Shown here in pieces: positions 40,823 through 51,533 of a DNA stretch of 64,000 bases. Under the pieces are notes generated by a model. The model searched no databases, was not told the DNA's origin, and saw nothing but the letters and a program-made list of their open reading frames with translations. Origin of the DNA: an uncultured Hungatella sp. (GTDB taxonomy: Bacteria > Bacillota > Clostridia > Lachnospirales > Lachnospiraceae); assembly GCA_949879795.1 (NCBI GenBank), contig CATLBR010000010.1:1-64000 (forward strand), read 5' to 3'. A program made the translations under genes and the position numbers. Within the stretch, counting starts at the first letter, position 1; every line of letters begins with the position of its first letter.

Positions 40823-42668
40823 CCCGCTTCTCCTCCTCTGTCTCAAGATCCGGCATCACGATTCTCACCATGGTGCCTACTCCTGAAGTGCTGGTGATCT
40901 CCAGCCCATACTCTTCCCCGTACAGATACCGTATCCGGTCGTGGACATTTTTCAGTCCGATACTCTGCCAGTTGTGCTGATTTTTTACGCCGATCTCATC
41001 GCTGTCCAGAAACCTGCGGAGCCTTTTGAGGGCCTCCTCATCCATGCCTACCCCATTGTCCAGAAGGGAGATAATGAAAACTCCCTGGCCTTTCTCCACA
41101 TCGATCATGATATTTCCCGATCCTGCCATGGGCTTGATGCCGTGGACATAGGCGTTTTCCACAATGGGCTGTAAGATCAGCTTTGGCACCGTCCGCCCGG
41201 ACATGCCGTCCAAGTCTATGGAAAGCTGAACCTTTCCGGTGATACGGCAGTTCAGAAGATACACATATTCTTCCACCATGTCCGCTTCTGTCCTCAAGGG
41301 AACCAAGTCCTGCATGGGGCCGATCATATAGTGGATCTGCTTGGACAGGGCCTCAATCATCCGGGACACCCTCCTGTCCCCCTCTTCCAGTTCCAGGGCC
41401 TCCATGCGGATGATCTCCAGAGTGTTATAGAGAAAATGAGGATAGATCTGAGATTTTAAGGCCGTCATCTCCGCCTCGTTCTGGCGCAGCTGGGCAACAT
41501 AGGATTTATTGATGTAGGTTTCCAGCTCCTGGGACATCTGGTTGAACCGTTTGGACAGGATGCCGATCTCGTCGTTGGACACATCGGTGAGTCTAACTTT
41601 AAAATTACCGCTCTCTATCTGGGACATCTGTTCCATCATGTTCCGTATGGGCTGGGTCAGCCTTTTGGAAAACCACAGGGAACCTGCCAGAAGCACTGCC
41701 AGAGAAACCCCCAGGATACCGTACATGACGGTCTGCAGATTCCAGATCTTTTGGAACGCGTCCGCTTTCTGTATAACCGCGATCACCTTGAGATCATAAG
41801 TGTCACAGTCCCTTTCGATGACCCACTGGCCCTCGGACCGTTTCAATTCCTGACATATGGTCTGGATATTCTGCCCCGTCATGTCCAGAGCGTTGGAGTA
41901 AAAACATTCTCCGTCTTTATCCACCACATAGATCCGGTCTCGTTCTCCCAGCCGGATCCTGCTGCACAGATTCTCGATCCGCTCAATATCCACATCGATA
42001 TACAAGGTTCCGATATAATCCGTGGCCCCTACTGTCTTGGTAAGGTCAAAATAATTTCTGCCGATGGTAAATACACAGCCCGCGGAACGGGTATAGTAGT
42101 CCGCCTCATGGGAGGGGATGAGCATCAGCTTCTTGGAGGTCTTATCCAGCTTATCCCACCGAACCCGCTGGCGAAACAGAGGGTCATCCCGAAGAAATGT
42201 GTTCTGGCCGCTGTAGTGAAAGCTCTCCCTTAAGATGTCGTTGTCAGCGATAAAGTGGCAGGCTGTGATCGAAGAATCCACGCTCTGAACGTTCTGCAGA
42301 AACACATTCATGCCCTGGGTTCTTCGGTCCCCCTGATACTCCGCCCCCTCTCCGTAGAGGATCTTGCGCAGATTGTCATAAGACATATAGTTCAGCTGGA
42401 AAGCGCCTTCATTGGAATAATTGTAATAGTAGGGCATCTTGGATACGTCATTGTAGGATTCCAGCATACTGTCCAGACCCAGGCTCACATACACAGCCGC
42501 CTGCTCGTAGTTAGCCTCCAGGGAATTTCCATATTCTTTCAGCATCCGGTTCATGATCACCGTGGACAGAAAGCCCATGGGGATCAGTCCTACACAGATA
42601 ATAACCAAAGCGAATTTCTGGTACAGGCTCAGGTTTCTTCTCATCTTCATCACATTTACCTCATCCAT
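40797..42668 (-). CDS. sensor histidine kinase (YesM-like, HAMP + His_kinase)
   Basis: LKSQIYPHFLYNTLEIIRM H-box, LILQPIVENAYVHGI N-box, GIGLKNVHDRIRYLYG. Confidence 0.92.
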   Translation of the reverse strand: MDEVNVMKMRRNLSLYQKFALVIICVGLIPMGFLSTVIMNRMLKEYGNSLEANYEQAAVYVSLGLDSMLESYNDVSKMPYYYNYSNEGAFQLNYMSYDNLRKILYGEGAEYQGDRRTQGMNVFLQNVQSVDSSITACHFIADNDILRESFHYSGQNTFLRDDPLFRQRVRWDKLDKTSKKLMLIPSHEADYYTRSAGCVFTIGRNYFDLTKTVGATDYIGTLYIDVDIERIENLCSRIRLGERDRIYVVDKDGECFYSNALDMTGQNIQTICQELKRSEGQWVIERDCDTYDLKVIAVIQKADAFQKIWNLQTVMYGILGVSLAVLLAGSLWFSKRLTQPIRNMMEQMSQIESGNFKVRLTDVSNDEIGILSKRFNQMSQELETYINKSYVAQLRQNEAEMTALKSQIYPHFLYNTLEIIRMEALELEEGDRRVSRMIEALSKQIHYMIGPMQDLVPLRTEADMVEEYVYLLNCRITGKVQLSIDLDGMSGRTVPKLILQPIVENAYVHGIKPMAGSGNIMIDVEKGQGVFIISLLDNGVGMDEEALKRLRRFLDSDEIGVKNQHNWQSIGLKNVHDRIRYLYGEEYGLEITSTSGVGTMVRIVMPDLETEEEKRDDTDGSGR

Positions 42669-42730
42669 ATTGATATGGACATTTTACCTTGTAAGATTAT
42701 TTTCTACCACCCCTTTCCCTTATGTTTTTG

Positions 42731-43588
42731 TCATCCTTTCGCCGCTCCCGCGGTGATTCCTTTCACAAAGTACTTCTGCAGAAGGATAAAGATGCACAGC
42801 GCCGGCACGATGGAACACACGGTTCCTGCAAACACGATGTCCCATCTGGCCGTGTACTGTCCCACGAAGGAATACACCTCCACGGTAATGGTTTTCGCCA
42901 TATTTGACGGAAGGGCCAGGTAAGGCATGAGGAAATCGTTCCAGATATTCAGGCCGTTGAGCACCACCATGGAGGCGGTACAGGGACCCAGAAGGGGGAA
43001 CGTTACCTGCCAGAAGGTCTGGAAAGGGGTGCAGCCGTCGATCTGGGCCGCCTCCTCGATCTCTAAAGGAACTCCCTTCAGGAAACTGCTGTACAGCAAA
43101 GTACCAAAAGCCACGGAACCGGATATGTAGCAGGCGATAGGACCAGCCAGAGTACCGTAGATTCCAAAGATCTTCATCTCCTTGAACAGCGGAAACATAT
43201 AGAGGTGAAAGGGTATCATCATGCCTGCCAAAAAATAAGTGTAGATCAGCCTTGTAGTCCGGCTGGACCGGCGCTCAATGGCATAAGCCGCCATGGGAAC
43301 CAGGCACACGATGAGGGCTTCGGACACAATGGTCAGGATCAGACTGTGCTTGATGGCTGTCACAAAGTCCGACTGAGCGAACAGATCCTGAAAATTCTTC
43401 AGGTACAGAGATGTAGGCAAGGCCACGGGACTTTTCAAGATATCGCCGTTGCTCTTAAAGGCCGACATCACCGCGAAAAATACGGGCCAGAGAAAGAACA
43501 CCGCCAGCACCAGGGTCAGGGCGAAGAGAGCGACCTGACTTGGCCGGAATTTCTGTTTATTTTTCTTAATGGTCTGATCCTTCATCAC
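42731..43588 (-). CDS. carbohydrate ABC transporter permease
   Basis: EEAAQIDGCTPFQTFWQVTFPLLGP EAA loop. Confidence 0.92.
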   Translation of the reverse strand: MMKDQTIKKNKQKFRPSQVALFALTLVLAVFFLWPVFFAVMSAFKSNGDILKSPVALPTSLYLKNFQDLFAQSDFVTAIKHSLILTIVSEALIVCLVPMAAYAIERRSSRTTRLIYTYFLAGMMIPFHLYMFPLFKEMKIFGIYGTLAGPIACYISGSVAFGTLLYSSFLKGVPLEIEEAAQIDGCTPFQTFWQVTFPLLGPCTASMVVLNGLNIWNDFLMPYLALPSNMAKTITVEVYSFVGQYTARWDIVFAGTVCSIVPALCIFILLQKYFVKGITAGAAKG

Positions 43589-44472
43589 AGCTGCACCTCC
43601 CTGCTCTTTAAGAATTTCTGCTGAAGGGTATTTAAGATGATGATGATGAACAGCAGCACGATACCTACCGCAGTTCCGAATCCCTGACGGCCTTCATTGA
43701 AGCCCACCTTGTACAGCAGATAAACAATAGTCTCTGTGGTAAACCCGGGACCGCCATCGGTCATGACGGAGATCTGGTCAAACACCTTCAGCCCATTGAT
43801 CAGTGATAAGGTAAAATTGATGGTAAAAGCCCCCGAGATCAGCGGCAGAATAATGTGCCGAAACCTCTGCCACGGGGAAGCCCCGTCGATAGACGCCGCC
43901 TCCACTACATCGGTAGAGACACTCTGGAGAGAAGCCAGGTAGATGATCATATAATACCCTGCCCCCTTCCACACCAGCACCACCCCCACCATGATCAGCG
44001 CCAGACTCGGGTTGCCCAGCCAGTCCTGCTTAAGCCCCCCCGCTCCCATGGAATTTAAGATAGTATTGATAGCCCCAAAATTATAATTGTACATAATCTT
44101 CCAGATAAAACCGGACACGATACCACTTATAAGTACTGGAATATAGAAAGCGCTCCGGAAAAAATTCTTCCACCACTTCACATTATCCACCATAAGAGCC
44201 AGACACAAAGCCATGGTATTCTCCAAGATGGAGATAAAAAAGGTCAAAATAAAGGTGTTAATAAGGGCATTCCGGAACCTGGCCCCTGTAAGAATCTCCT
44301 TATAGTTGGCCAAACCCACAAACTTCACCGTAGGACTCAAGCCATCCCAAGAAGTAAAACTATAGTACACACTGGCCAAGGTAGGCACGATGATAAACAA
44401 CGTAAAAAACAGGAACGCCGGGGCGATAAACCCAAAGGCCACTGTATCAAATTTCTTTTTCTTCCCTGCCAT
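43585..44472 (-). CDS. sugar ABC transporter permease
   Basis: VEAASIDGASPWQRFRHIILPLI EAA loop; ATGA-type overlap with the next permease. Confidence 0.92.
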   Translation of the reverse strand: MAGKKKKFDTVAFGFIAPAFLFFTLFIIVPTLASVYYSFTSWDGLSPTVKFVGLANYKEILTGARFRNALINTFILTFFISILENTMALCLALMVDNVKWWKNFFRSAFYIPVLISGIVSGFIWKIMYNYNFGAINTILNSMGAGGLKQDWLGNPSLALIMVGVVLVWKGAGYYMIIYLASLQSVSTDVVEAASIDGASPWQRFRHIILPLISGAFTINFTLSLINGLKVFDQISVMTDGGPGFTTETIVYLLYKVGFNEGRQGFGTAVGIVLLFIIIILNTLQQKFLKSREVQL

Positions 44473-44582
44473 AGATTCTCCTTCTTTTATTACTGCCCTC
44501 CCGGAAAATGTTCAGGGAGGGCAGCAGTGAGTTGGTTATTGCGTCAATGTCTGTTTAGTTCGTTAAGCGGATTCCTGCTTTT

Positions 44583-44783
44583 GCCCCCAAGGAGCCGGCT
44601 CCTGTCAGGGCGAATTAATGCCGTGGAGAAGAGACCGGCTTTTGGGGCTCCTTTGGTAGCGTCCCCTCACCTGCGGTTCGGCGGCAGGTCGTCAGAAGGC
44701 ATCCTAAAAACGATCTGCGTTTGCCTTCTTCCTCGGAACGTCCGGCAATTCTGAGCCATGACAGGAGATGGCTCCTTGAGGGC
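44583..44783 (+). repeat. hairpin element B1, in the SBP-permease intergenic region
   Basis: Arms gcccccaaggagccggctcctgtcaggg ... ccatgacaggagatggctccttgagggc; core GGGCGAATTAATGCCGTGGAGAAGAGACC ... CGGCAATTCTGAGCC. Confidence 0.8.
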
Positions 44784-44805
44784 CTCACGAATACCTTAAC
44801 AAACA

Positions 44806-46218
44806 TTACTGAGCGGTTAAAGGATTGAAACTTTCCATAGAGACCTTCCATGTCTTGTTAAGCTCCTCGCAGGCAGAGTCGATATCCCTCTGTCCCTGGA
44901 CCACTTCCACCACGGTCTTGTATGTAAAGTTTCTGAAATCCGGCGGAAGCTCGTTTTCCCCCACCCGCACATTCCACATGGGGCCTAAGTCGTCAGCGTT
45001 TCTGGTGGCCTCGATCACTTCCTGGAGAACCGGAGCCGCATGGCTGTCGATGCCCGCCACCGTGGTGGGGATAAAGTTCAGGGTATCACAGTACACTACA
45101 TAGTTTTCCGGAGCGAAGAAGAATTTGATAAACTCTTCCGCCGCGGCCTTCTTGTTGGCATCCTTGGCGGATTCCGCGGAGATGGCCAGGCCGCCTGCCC
45201 CGCCGCCGCCTACTAACCGCAGCTTTCCGTCAGGGCTGGGAACCGGGAACCAACCGTACTCAAAGTTTGGATCCGCCGACTCGATCTGGGAGAACATGTG
45301 GGTGCCGGAGTACATCATGGCCGCCATATCGCTTACCAGGAAGGTGGTGATCTGCGCGTCCGGGGTGGACACCCAGCCGTCCTGCCCGTATTGGAAGATG
45401 TCCTGCATCTCTTTCAAAACACCTTTGAAGGAATCGTCGGCGAAATTCTTGCTGCCGTCATAGCAGTGCTTGATAAAGTCCGGATCCTTTGACAGCACCT
45501 GGTCGTTATAGGCCTTGTGGAACCAGAAGCCGATGTGCCAGATATCCTGGCCTCCGATAACCAGGGGAGCCATGTCGCCTTTGTCCTTGATATCCTGACA
45601 GAGCTTCATAAACTCGTCATAGGTAGCTGGCTCTGTGAAACCGTTATCGTCAAAATATTTTTTGTTGTAGATGATGCCGTTGGTGTTCTCACCGGACAAG
45701 GGGGCAGTGTAGGTCTTGCCGTCAAACTCCGTGGTGGTCTGGAACAGAGCTACCAGCTCGTCGGACAGGGGCTCCAGCATACCTGCTCTGTAGTACACAG
45801 CCGTGTCCCTCATCTCCATCACATCCGGGAACTCTCCCACGCTCTCCTTGGTCTTTAAGAACTCGCTGTAAGCGCCGCCGTTGCCTGGCTCGATCCTCAC
45901 GGTAATGTCCGGGTGGGAGTCATTGAACCGGTTAACGATCTCGTTCATGGAAGACTTGGCTCCCTCATCGCCGTCGGCGAAGATAAAGGTCAGCTCTGTG
46001 GGCTCTGTGACGATACCTCCCGCCGCCTGGGTACTCCCAGCCCCGGCTCCTGCTGTAGTTCCCGCTTCCCCGCTGCCCCCTGCCTGGGTTCCGGCTCCTC
46101 CTGCCTGGGCCGTTGTGGAAGTTCCAGCGTCGCTGCCGCCTCCGCATCCAGAAAGCAGGGTTCCCACCATGGCCGTACACAACATGGCTGACATCAGTTT
46201 CCGTCTCTTCATAATCAT
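44806..46218 (-). CDS. extracellular sugar-binding lipoprotein
   Basis: Lipobox TLLSGCGGG; SBP family 1 pattern. Confidence 0.92.
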   Translation of the reverse strand: MIMKRRKLMSAMLCTAMVGTLLSGCGGGSDAGTSTTAQAGGAGTQAGGSGEAGTTAGAGAGSTQAAGGIVTEPTELTFIFADGDEGAKSSMNEIVNRFNDSHPDITVRIEPGNGGAYSEFLKTKESVGEFPDVMEMRDTAVYYRAGMLEPLSDELVALFQTTTEFDGKTYTAPLSGENTNGIIYNKKYFDDNGFTEPATYDEFMKLCQDIKDKGDMAPLVIGGQDIWHIGFWFHKAYNDQVLSKDPDFIKHCYDGSKNFADDSFKGVLKEMQDIFQYGQDGWVSTPDAQITTFLVSDMAAMMYSGTHMFSQIESADPNFEYGWFPVPSPDGKLRLVGGGGAGGLAISAESAKDANKKAAAEEFIKFFFAPENYVVYCDTLNFIPTTVAGIDSHAAPVLQEVIEATRNADDLGPMWNVRVGENELPPDFRNFTYKTVVEVVQGQRDIDSACEELNKTWKVSMESFNPLTAQ

Positions 46219-46327
46219 TTCCTCCTTCTAAAAATATCTGTTTCTTTTTGATGACATAAGTATACTGTGAAATTCATCTAAAAGAAATTTGACTTTTTAA
46301 GATAAATATGTAGATTTTTAAGTTTTT

Positions 46328-47698
46328 TCAGAGAACCACGATCTGCTCTTTCCACACTCCGCACCCTTCTATGATGTAAGGCGGCCTCTCATCCATTTCC
46401 AGGTTCTCAAGCACAATATCCTCCCCGTAAAACCCATCCACGTTGCGAATATCCATAAAACTGGTTCTACTCCAGTCCGGGTAATAGTTTTCCGAGGTCT
46501 TCCCGGTTTTTTCCTGTCTCTGATCCACAACCTGAGGATACTCCTCCGGAATCTCCTCTCTCTTCACTCCCCCCGCGCTGACATATCGAAGGCCCCGGAT
46601 AGCCAGATCCCGGATCTTGTGGTTCTTCTCCGCATCCACACGAATTCCCTTGAACCAGGGCGCTCCCATGATGTCTTTTTCAAAGCGGTAATGAATCTTT
46701 TTCATCTCCTGGGTATCCGTCACCTGAATATTGGAAAATGACACATGCTCCAAAGTGCCAATTTCCGGCATATGGTCAAGTTCTAAGGAACTGCCCAGCC
46801 CCTGGGGTTCAAACCGGTTGTTCAGCAGGACGAACAGAGGCCGGGACACATCTTCCATGACCACATTCTCCACTCCGATGTTGGCGATGCGGCCTCCCTC
46901 GGTACACTCAATCTTGATCCCTTCCCGCCACACATTTTTCATGGTACAGTTGCTGATAACCACATTTTTAATGGTTCCTATGGACCGCAGCCCGATACGG
47001 ATTCCCACGCACAGAGACTGGAACGAACAGCCGCTGATATGGACATCCTCCACCGGATACTCCCGGCTCCCTGCCTGAAGGCAGAGATTGTCATCGGTTC
47101 CGGAAATAAGGCAGTCCCTGACAAACACATGGGCGCAGCCGTCAAAATCCAGGCCGTCTCCGTTGTAGCGCTTCTCATTCCGGATTACCAGATCCCTGGC
47201 CCATATATAGGAGGAATCCAGAAAAGCCACGGTCCAGGCCGCTGAGTTGTAAAGCCCCAGACCGGACAGCTTTATGTTCTTACACCGCAGAAAGCGCAGC
47301 ATCATGGGCCGGTACATGCTGCCCTCATTGGGAAAGGCCTCCCCGTTCCCGTCCAGAACACCGTTTCCCATAATCTGGATATTCTCCTCGTCACAGCCGT
47401 AGAGCCAGCAGCGGTCCAGATCCTTTTCATTTCTGTAGCGGTTATGGTGGGTATCCTGACCGTAATCGGAGATATCCGGGCTGGCCAGAAGCCTGGTCCC
47501 CCCACCGATAAAAATCGTCACATCGCTGGGAAGATACAGGGTTCCGCACACATAGGTCCCTCCTCCCCCCACGTACACTGTGCCGCCTTTCTGTCCGGCT
47601 TCATCAAGGCATCTCTGGATAATCTTCGTATTTTTATAGATACCGTCCCCTACGGCTCCCCATTTTCGAATATCAATAATCTCATCCACAGTCTCCAT
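46328..47698 (-). CDS. glycoside hydrolase family 28-like (polygalacturonase fold)
   Basis: NGDGLDFDGCAHVFVRDCLISGTDDNLCLQAG; IRKWGAVGDGIYKNTKIIQRCLDEA. Confidence 0.88.
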   Translation of the reverse strand: METVDEIIDIRKWGAVGDGIYKNTKIIQRCLDEAGQKGGTVYVGGGGTYVCGTLYLPSDVTIFIGGGTRLLASPDISDYGQDTHHNRYRNEKDLDRCWLYGCDEENIQIMGNGVLDGNGEAFPNEGSMYRPMMLRFLRCKNIKLSGLGLYNSAAWTVAFLDSSYIWARDLVIRNEKRYNGDGLDFDGCAHVFVRDCLISGTDDNLCLQAGSREYPVEDVHISGCSFQSLCVGIRIGLRSIGTIKNVVISNCTMKNVWREGIKIECTEGGRIANIGVENVVMEDVSRPLFVLLNNRFEPQGLGSSLELDHMPEIGTLEHVSFSNIQVTDTQEMKKIHYRFEKDIMGAPWFKGIRVDAEKNHKIRDLAIRGLRYVSAGGVKREEIPEEYPQVVDQRQEKTGKTSENYYPDWSRTSFMDIRNVDGFYGEDIVLENLEMDERPPYIIEGCGVWKEQIVVL

Positions 47699-47771
47699 AT
47701 TCCTCCATATTCTCCTGAGAGCGGTCTCGGAAACTCTTTGTCCTTGCCTTCCTCATCAGCCGCCCCTAGGT

Positions 47772-49837
47772 TTATTCCCAGCCCGCGACCACATAACGCT
47801 TCTTTGCTTCCCCAACCCGGCTTACCTGTATCTCCCCATCCCCTTTTCGGGTAACGCGGACTTCATTCCAGCAGCCCTTCTCGTAATCAAATGTCTCGAA
47901 ATCATCCTCATACAGCACGCAGCCCTCCCCGCCGCTTCCGTACACCTTCGGGTGTATGGTAAACACCGTCCCCTTGCCAACGGCCTCTATGGGCTCTGCC
48001 AACGGCAGAATACAGTTTTCCCTGACAAATACAGGAATCTTATCATACTCCGCGTGAATCACATGCTCTCTGCCGCCCTCATAAACCTGGCCATCCCAGA
48101 AATCATGCCATTTTCCCCGGGGCAGATAAACCCTCCGCTCCCTGCCGTCTTCCAGAGTCATGGGCGCTACCAGAAGATCATCGCCCAGAAGATACTCATC
48201 ATCCACATTCCGCGCTTCAGGCTCCTCTTCATAGTCAAACACAAGCGCCCTGACAGGCGGAATCCCTTCCCGCTGATATTTTACGAAAGCGCTGTACAGA
48301 TACGGCAGAAGGGACATCCTGACCCTGTGGTATCTTCTGCAGACATCCGTATAGTAATCCCCGTCCTCCATAAACTCTCCAGCGAGGTTCTTCCCGATAT
48401 CCACCTGCTTCCAGGGAGGGTTGGGAATCCGCCAGCAGTTATAGATGGCATGGGCGGAAAACATAATCGTCTCCATCCGCCTGAGCAGATCCGCGCCATT
48501 CTTACAATCCCTTACCTCCGACGCCCAAAGCAGCCCCGAAAAGCCTGCCGTGACCATGCCCCGAATAAACTCCTTGTGCTGATACAGATCGGAATACAGC
48601 ACAAAGGGCAGGGGAGCCGCCAGGGCCCCGCCGGAACGAACCTGGGAATATGTCCTTATGTTTTCTTTATGAAAAACGCCGTAGATCAGATTCTGGTATA
48701 ACTCTCCGATGGCGGCATGCATTTGCTCCCCGTCCATGCCCGAAGGAAAACTGGTCACATCCGGGAAAGACCAGTTGGACGCGTTTAAGTCTGAATTGTC
48801 GCACTCATCCAGCTTAAAGCCCGCTATCCCCTTTTTTACCAATTCTTCCCTGTGATAATCCGCGAAAATCTTCTCCGCCTCCGGCGTACAGAAATCCGGC
48901 ACCAGTCCGTTCCATACCTCGTATTCCCCGGCATAAGGTTTAAGCTCCTGGTAAAAAGGCGCTGCCGGGTATACAAAAAGATGCTCCCACAGATTGATCT
49001 TGTAATCTTGTCCATTCAATTTCTCTATCATCGCCTCCGGCTCCGGAAACAGGTATGACCACTGATAGGTACAGGAATAGCTGTGGGAATGCCATCCCGG
49101 CTCCAGTCCCAGCACATCCACAGGAATCTCTTCCCTGCGGAAGCTGTCCGCCAGGTTCTCCACCGCCGTCTGATCACTGCCCCCATAAGAGCGGTACCAG
49201 ACCCCCAGCCCCCACATGGGAGGCAGGCAGCCGCCGCCTGAGAACAGGTTGTAGCGCTGCACCGCTTCCTTCACCGATCCCGCGAACAGATAGAGATCCA
49301 CACCGTCCACAGCCTTAAGGTCAATGATTACCTGGCGGGTTTCCGAATTCTTTTTCAGCGCGTAAAGGGCTGACTCCGAAAATTCCTTATGAGCCTGGTT
49401 TACCTCTCTACGCTGTTGGGAGCGGCCCTTTTCCAGGCTTGTCCCCATATAGAATTCTAAATGCCGGAAGGTGTCCACCAACAGCCCATAGCCCCCGGTA
49501 GAAACATAAAACGGAACCGGTGCGTGACCCTCCCCCGTATCCGCTATGGGATCGGAGTTCACCCGAAGCGAACGCTTCCTCCCGCCTGATTCATGCTCTT
49601 AAGCTGCAGCCCGAAGCCGTAGATATCCTCGCTGCTGTCCATGGGCAGCGTAATCCGCAGACCCCTGCGGTTCTGCCGCCAGACAATCTGTTCCGCCTGC
49701 TTTGGCAGCCCGGCGGAAGGCAGTTTCTCCAGCGCTTCCTCCTTCATGGGAAATCTTCGCAGCGCCACCGGAGTATACCGCTCCGGCGCGCCGATACGGG
49801 TTTTCCATATACCCTTCGCGATTTGTGTAAATTCCAT
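47772..49837 (-). pseudogene. glycoside hydrolase family 31, split by a frameshift into two ORFs
   Basis: ORF 49559..49837 carries the N-terminus (SSEDIYGFGLQLKSMNQAGG), ORF 47772..49562 continues with NSDPIADTGEGHAPVPFYVSTGGYG...GFKLDECDNSD; ORFs abut at GTGA. Confidence 0.82.
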
Positions 49838-49863
49838 CTCTCTGCCTCCAAACCCTTTCCTTC

Positions 49864-51486
49864 CTATTCGCTATCACGTTTCCGAGACTCCCCCATATCC
49901 TCCTGATAGAACTCCGTAAACAGGGCCTCCGTGTCTTTGTTGAAAGTGTCCACCGCCGTGATTCCCACCACAGCTCCGGTGTAGGCCCAGCCGGCCGCGT
50001 GCTCGTCGCTGAGGATAGAAGCGTCCAGCACAGGCCCGACGGGCTGCCACTCTCCCTGGTCCGCGGCCCAGGAAAACTGAAGTTTCTCCTGTTCCACCTC
50101 CACTCTCAGGTGAATCTCCTCCGCTCCCTGGGGAAGGTACGCGTAATTTCCCCCAAGAGGCTCCCGGAACTGGAAATTGTCGTTGGTCAGAATATTGACC
50201 ATAGGCTGTTTTTTCTTCTCGTCATATCCCACGTAGAGATAGTGAAATACCTTGGTATTGTAATAACAGACCAGCCCCGCTGTCTGGTTATAGTGACAGG
50301 GCTGAAACTTAAGGCTGGTTCCCGCCCGGAATCCAAAGGCTGTCCAGCGCCTGGCCATGAGGGACTGGTCAAAGAGGGAGGTGAGGGAATCTCCGCCTTT
50401 CAGCGCCAGCCCTCTGCCGGTAAACCTTGCCTTCTCCTCAAAAGAGTACCGCAGAGACAGCCACTCCTCACTTCCCAGGTTCGTCCCCCGGGTGAAGCGG
50501 GTGTAATAGCTTTTGCCGCCGTCCTCTGTCTTCCTCTGCCGTCCCGCTCCCCGGGGGCCTTCCACTTCCAGGGCGGGCACACAGGTTTTCTGGACCATCC
50601 GGGGCCACCCATCTGTCCACTCTATTTTTTCCATAGCTGTCTCCCTGCCAAGGACACTGTCCTGGCTGTTGTCCAGATACCGGGCGCAAAGGTGAAACAG
50701 GTACCACTCCCCGCTGTCCGTCTCCACGAAATTGCCATGCCCCGCCTTTCTCAAAGGGGTCTTCTGTCCCTTGGACGTGATCAGCGGGTGGTAAGGCGAG
50801 ATCTCATAAGGCCCCCACAGCTCCTTCGACCTGGCCACGCAGATGGCGTGATCCACCCCCGTTCCCCCTTCCGCAGCGATGATATAGTAATACCCGTCTT
50901 TTTTCATCAGATGAGGGCCCTCTGTGACGCCGATGCTGCTTCCCTCAAAAACCACCTTTCCCTGCCCCACCATGCCCTTCTCCATATCAAACTCCTGGAG
51001 AATCAGGCCGTTAAACTTCCTGTGGCCCGGCAGAGGCCTTGGATCCCACTGAGGATTCAGCACATAGTGACGCCCGTCCTCGTGAAACATGGAAGGGTCA
51101 AACCCGGAGGCGTTGAGAAACACCGGCTTGCTCCAGGGCCCCTCTATATCCCTGGCTGTGACCACATAATTTCTCACATCCTTAAAATATCCGTCGATCT
51201 GCCTGGAAATGGTGTACACCAGGTAGAAGGTCTCGTCATAATAAGACAGGGCCGGAGCCCAGATCCCCGCTGAGTCCGGAATCCCCCGAAGATCCAAATC
51301 CTTAAGGAGCCCACCTCTGGATACCCACGTAACCAGATCCTCCGACTCGTAGAGAGAAACCCCCGGATACCACTCAAAAGTGGACGTGATCAGATAATAT
51401 TTCCCCCTGGCCTTGCAGACACAAGGATCCGGGTGAAATCCCGTTAAAATCGGATTGGGAATCATGATTTTTTCATGTTTTTCCAT
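49864..51486 (-). CDS. glycoside hydrolase family 43 (beta-xylosidase-like)
   Basis: NPILTGFHPDPCVCKARGKYYLITSTFEWYPGVSLYESEDLVTW. Confidence 0.92.
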   Translation of the reverse strand: MEKHEKIMIPNPILTGFHPDPCVCKARGKYYLITSTFEWYPGVSLYESEDLVTWVSRGGLLKDLDLRGIPDSAGIWAPALSYYDETFYLVYTISRQIDGYFKDVRNYVVTARDIEGPWSKPVFLNASGFDPSMFHEDGRHYVLNPQWDPRPLPGHRKFNGLILQEFDMEKGMVGQGKVVFEGSSIGVTEGPHLMKKDGYYYIIAAEGGTGVDHAICVARSKELWGPYEISPYHPLITSKGQKTPLRKAGHGNFVETDSGEWYLFHLCARYLDNSQDSVLGRETAMEKIEWTDGWPRMVQKTCVPALEVEGPRGAGRQRKTEDGGKSYYTRFTRGTNLGSEEWLSLRYSFEEKARFTGRGLALKGGDSLTSLFDQSLMARRWTAFGFRAGTSLKFQPCHYNQTAGLVCYYNTKVFHYLYVGYDEKKKQPMVNILTNDNFQFREPLGGNYAYLPQGAEEIHLRVEVEQEKLQFSWAADQGEWQPVGPVLDASILSDEHAAGWAYTGAVVGITAVDTFNKDTEALFTEFYQEDMGESRKRDSE

Positions 51487-51533
51487 ACTATTCCTCCAAA
51501 TTAATGTCACTTTGTTAAGCGAATTCTGCTTTT

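Noticed and set aside
49999-51273. Plus-strand ORF of 424 aa opposite GH43
   Set aside because: Antisense shadow ORF; no recognisable family.
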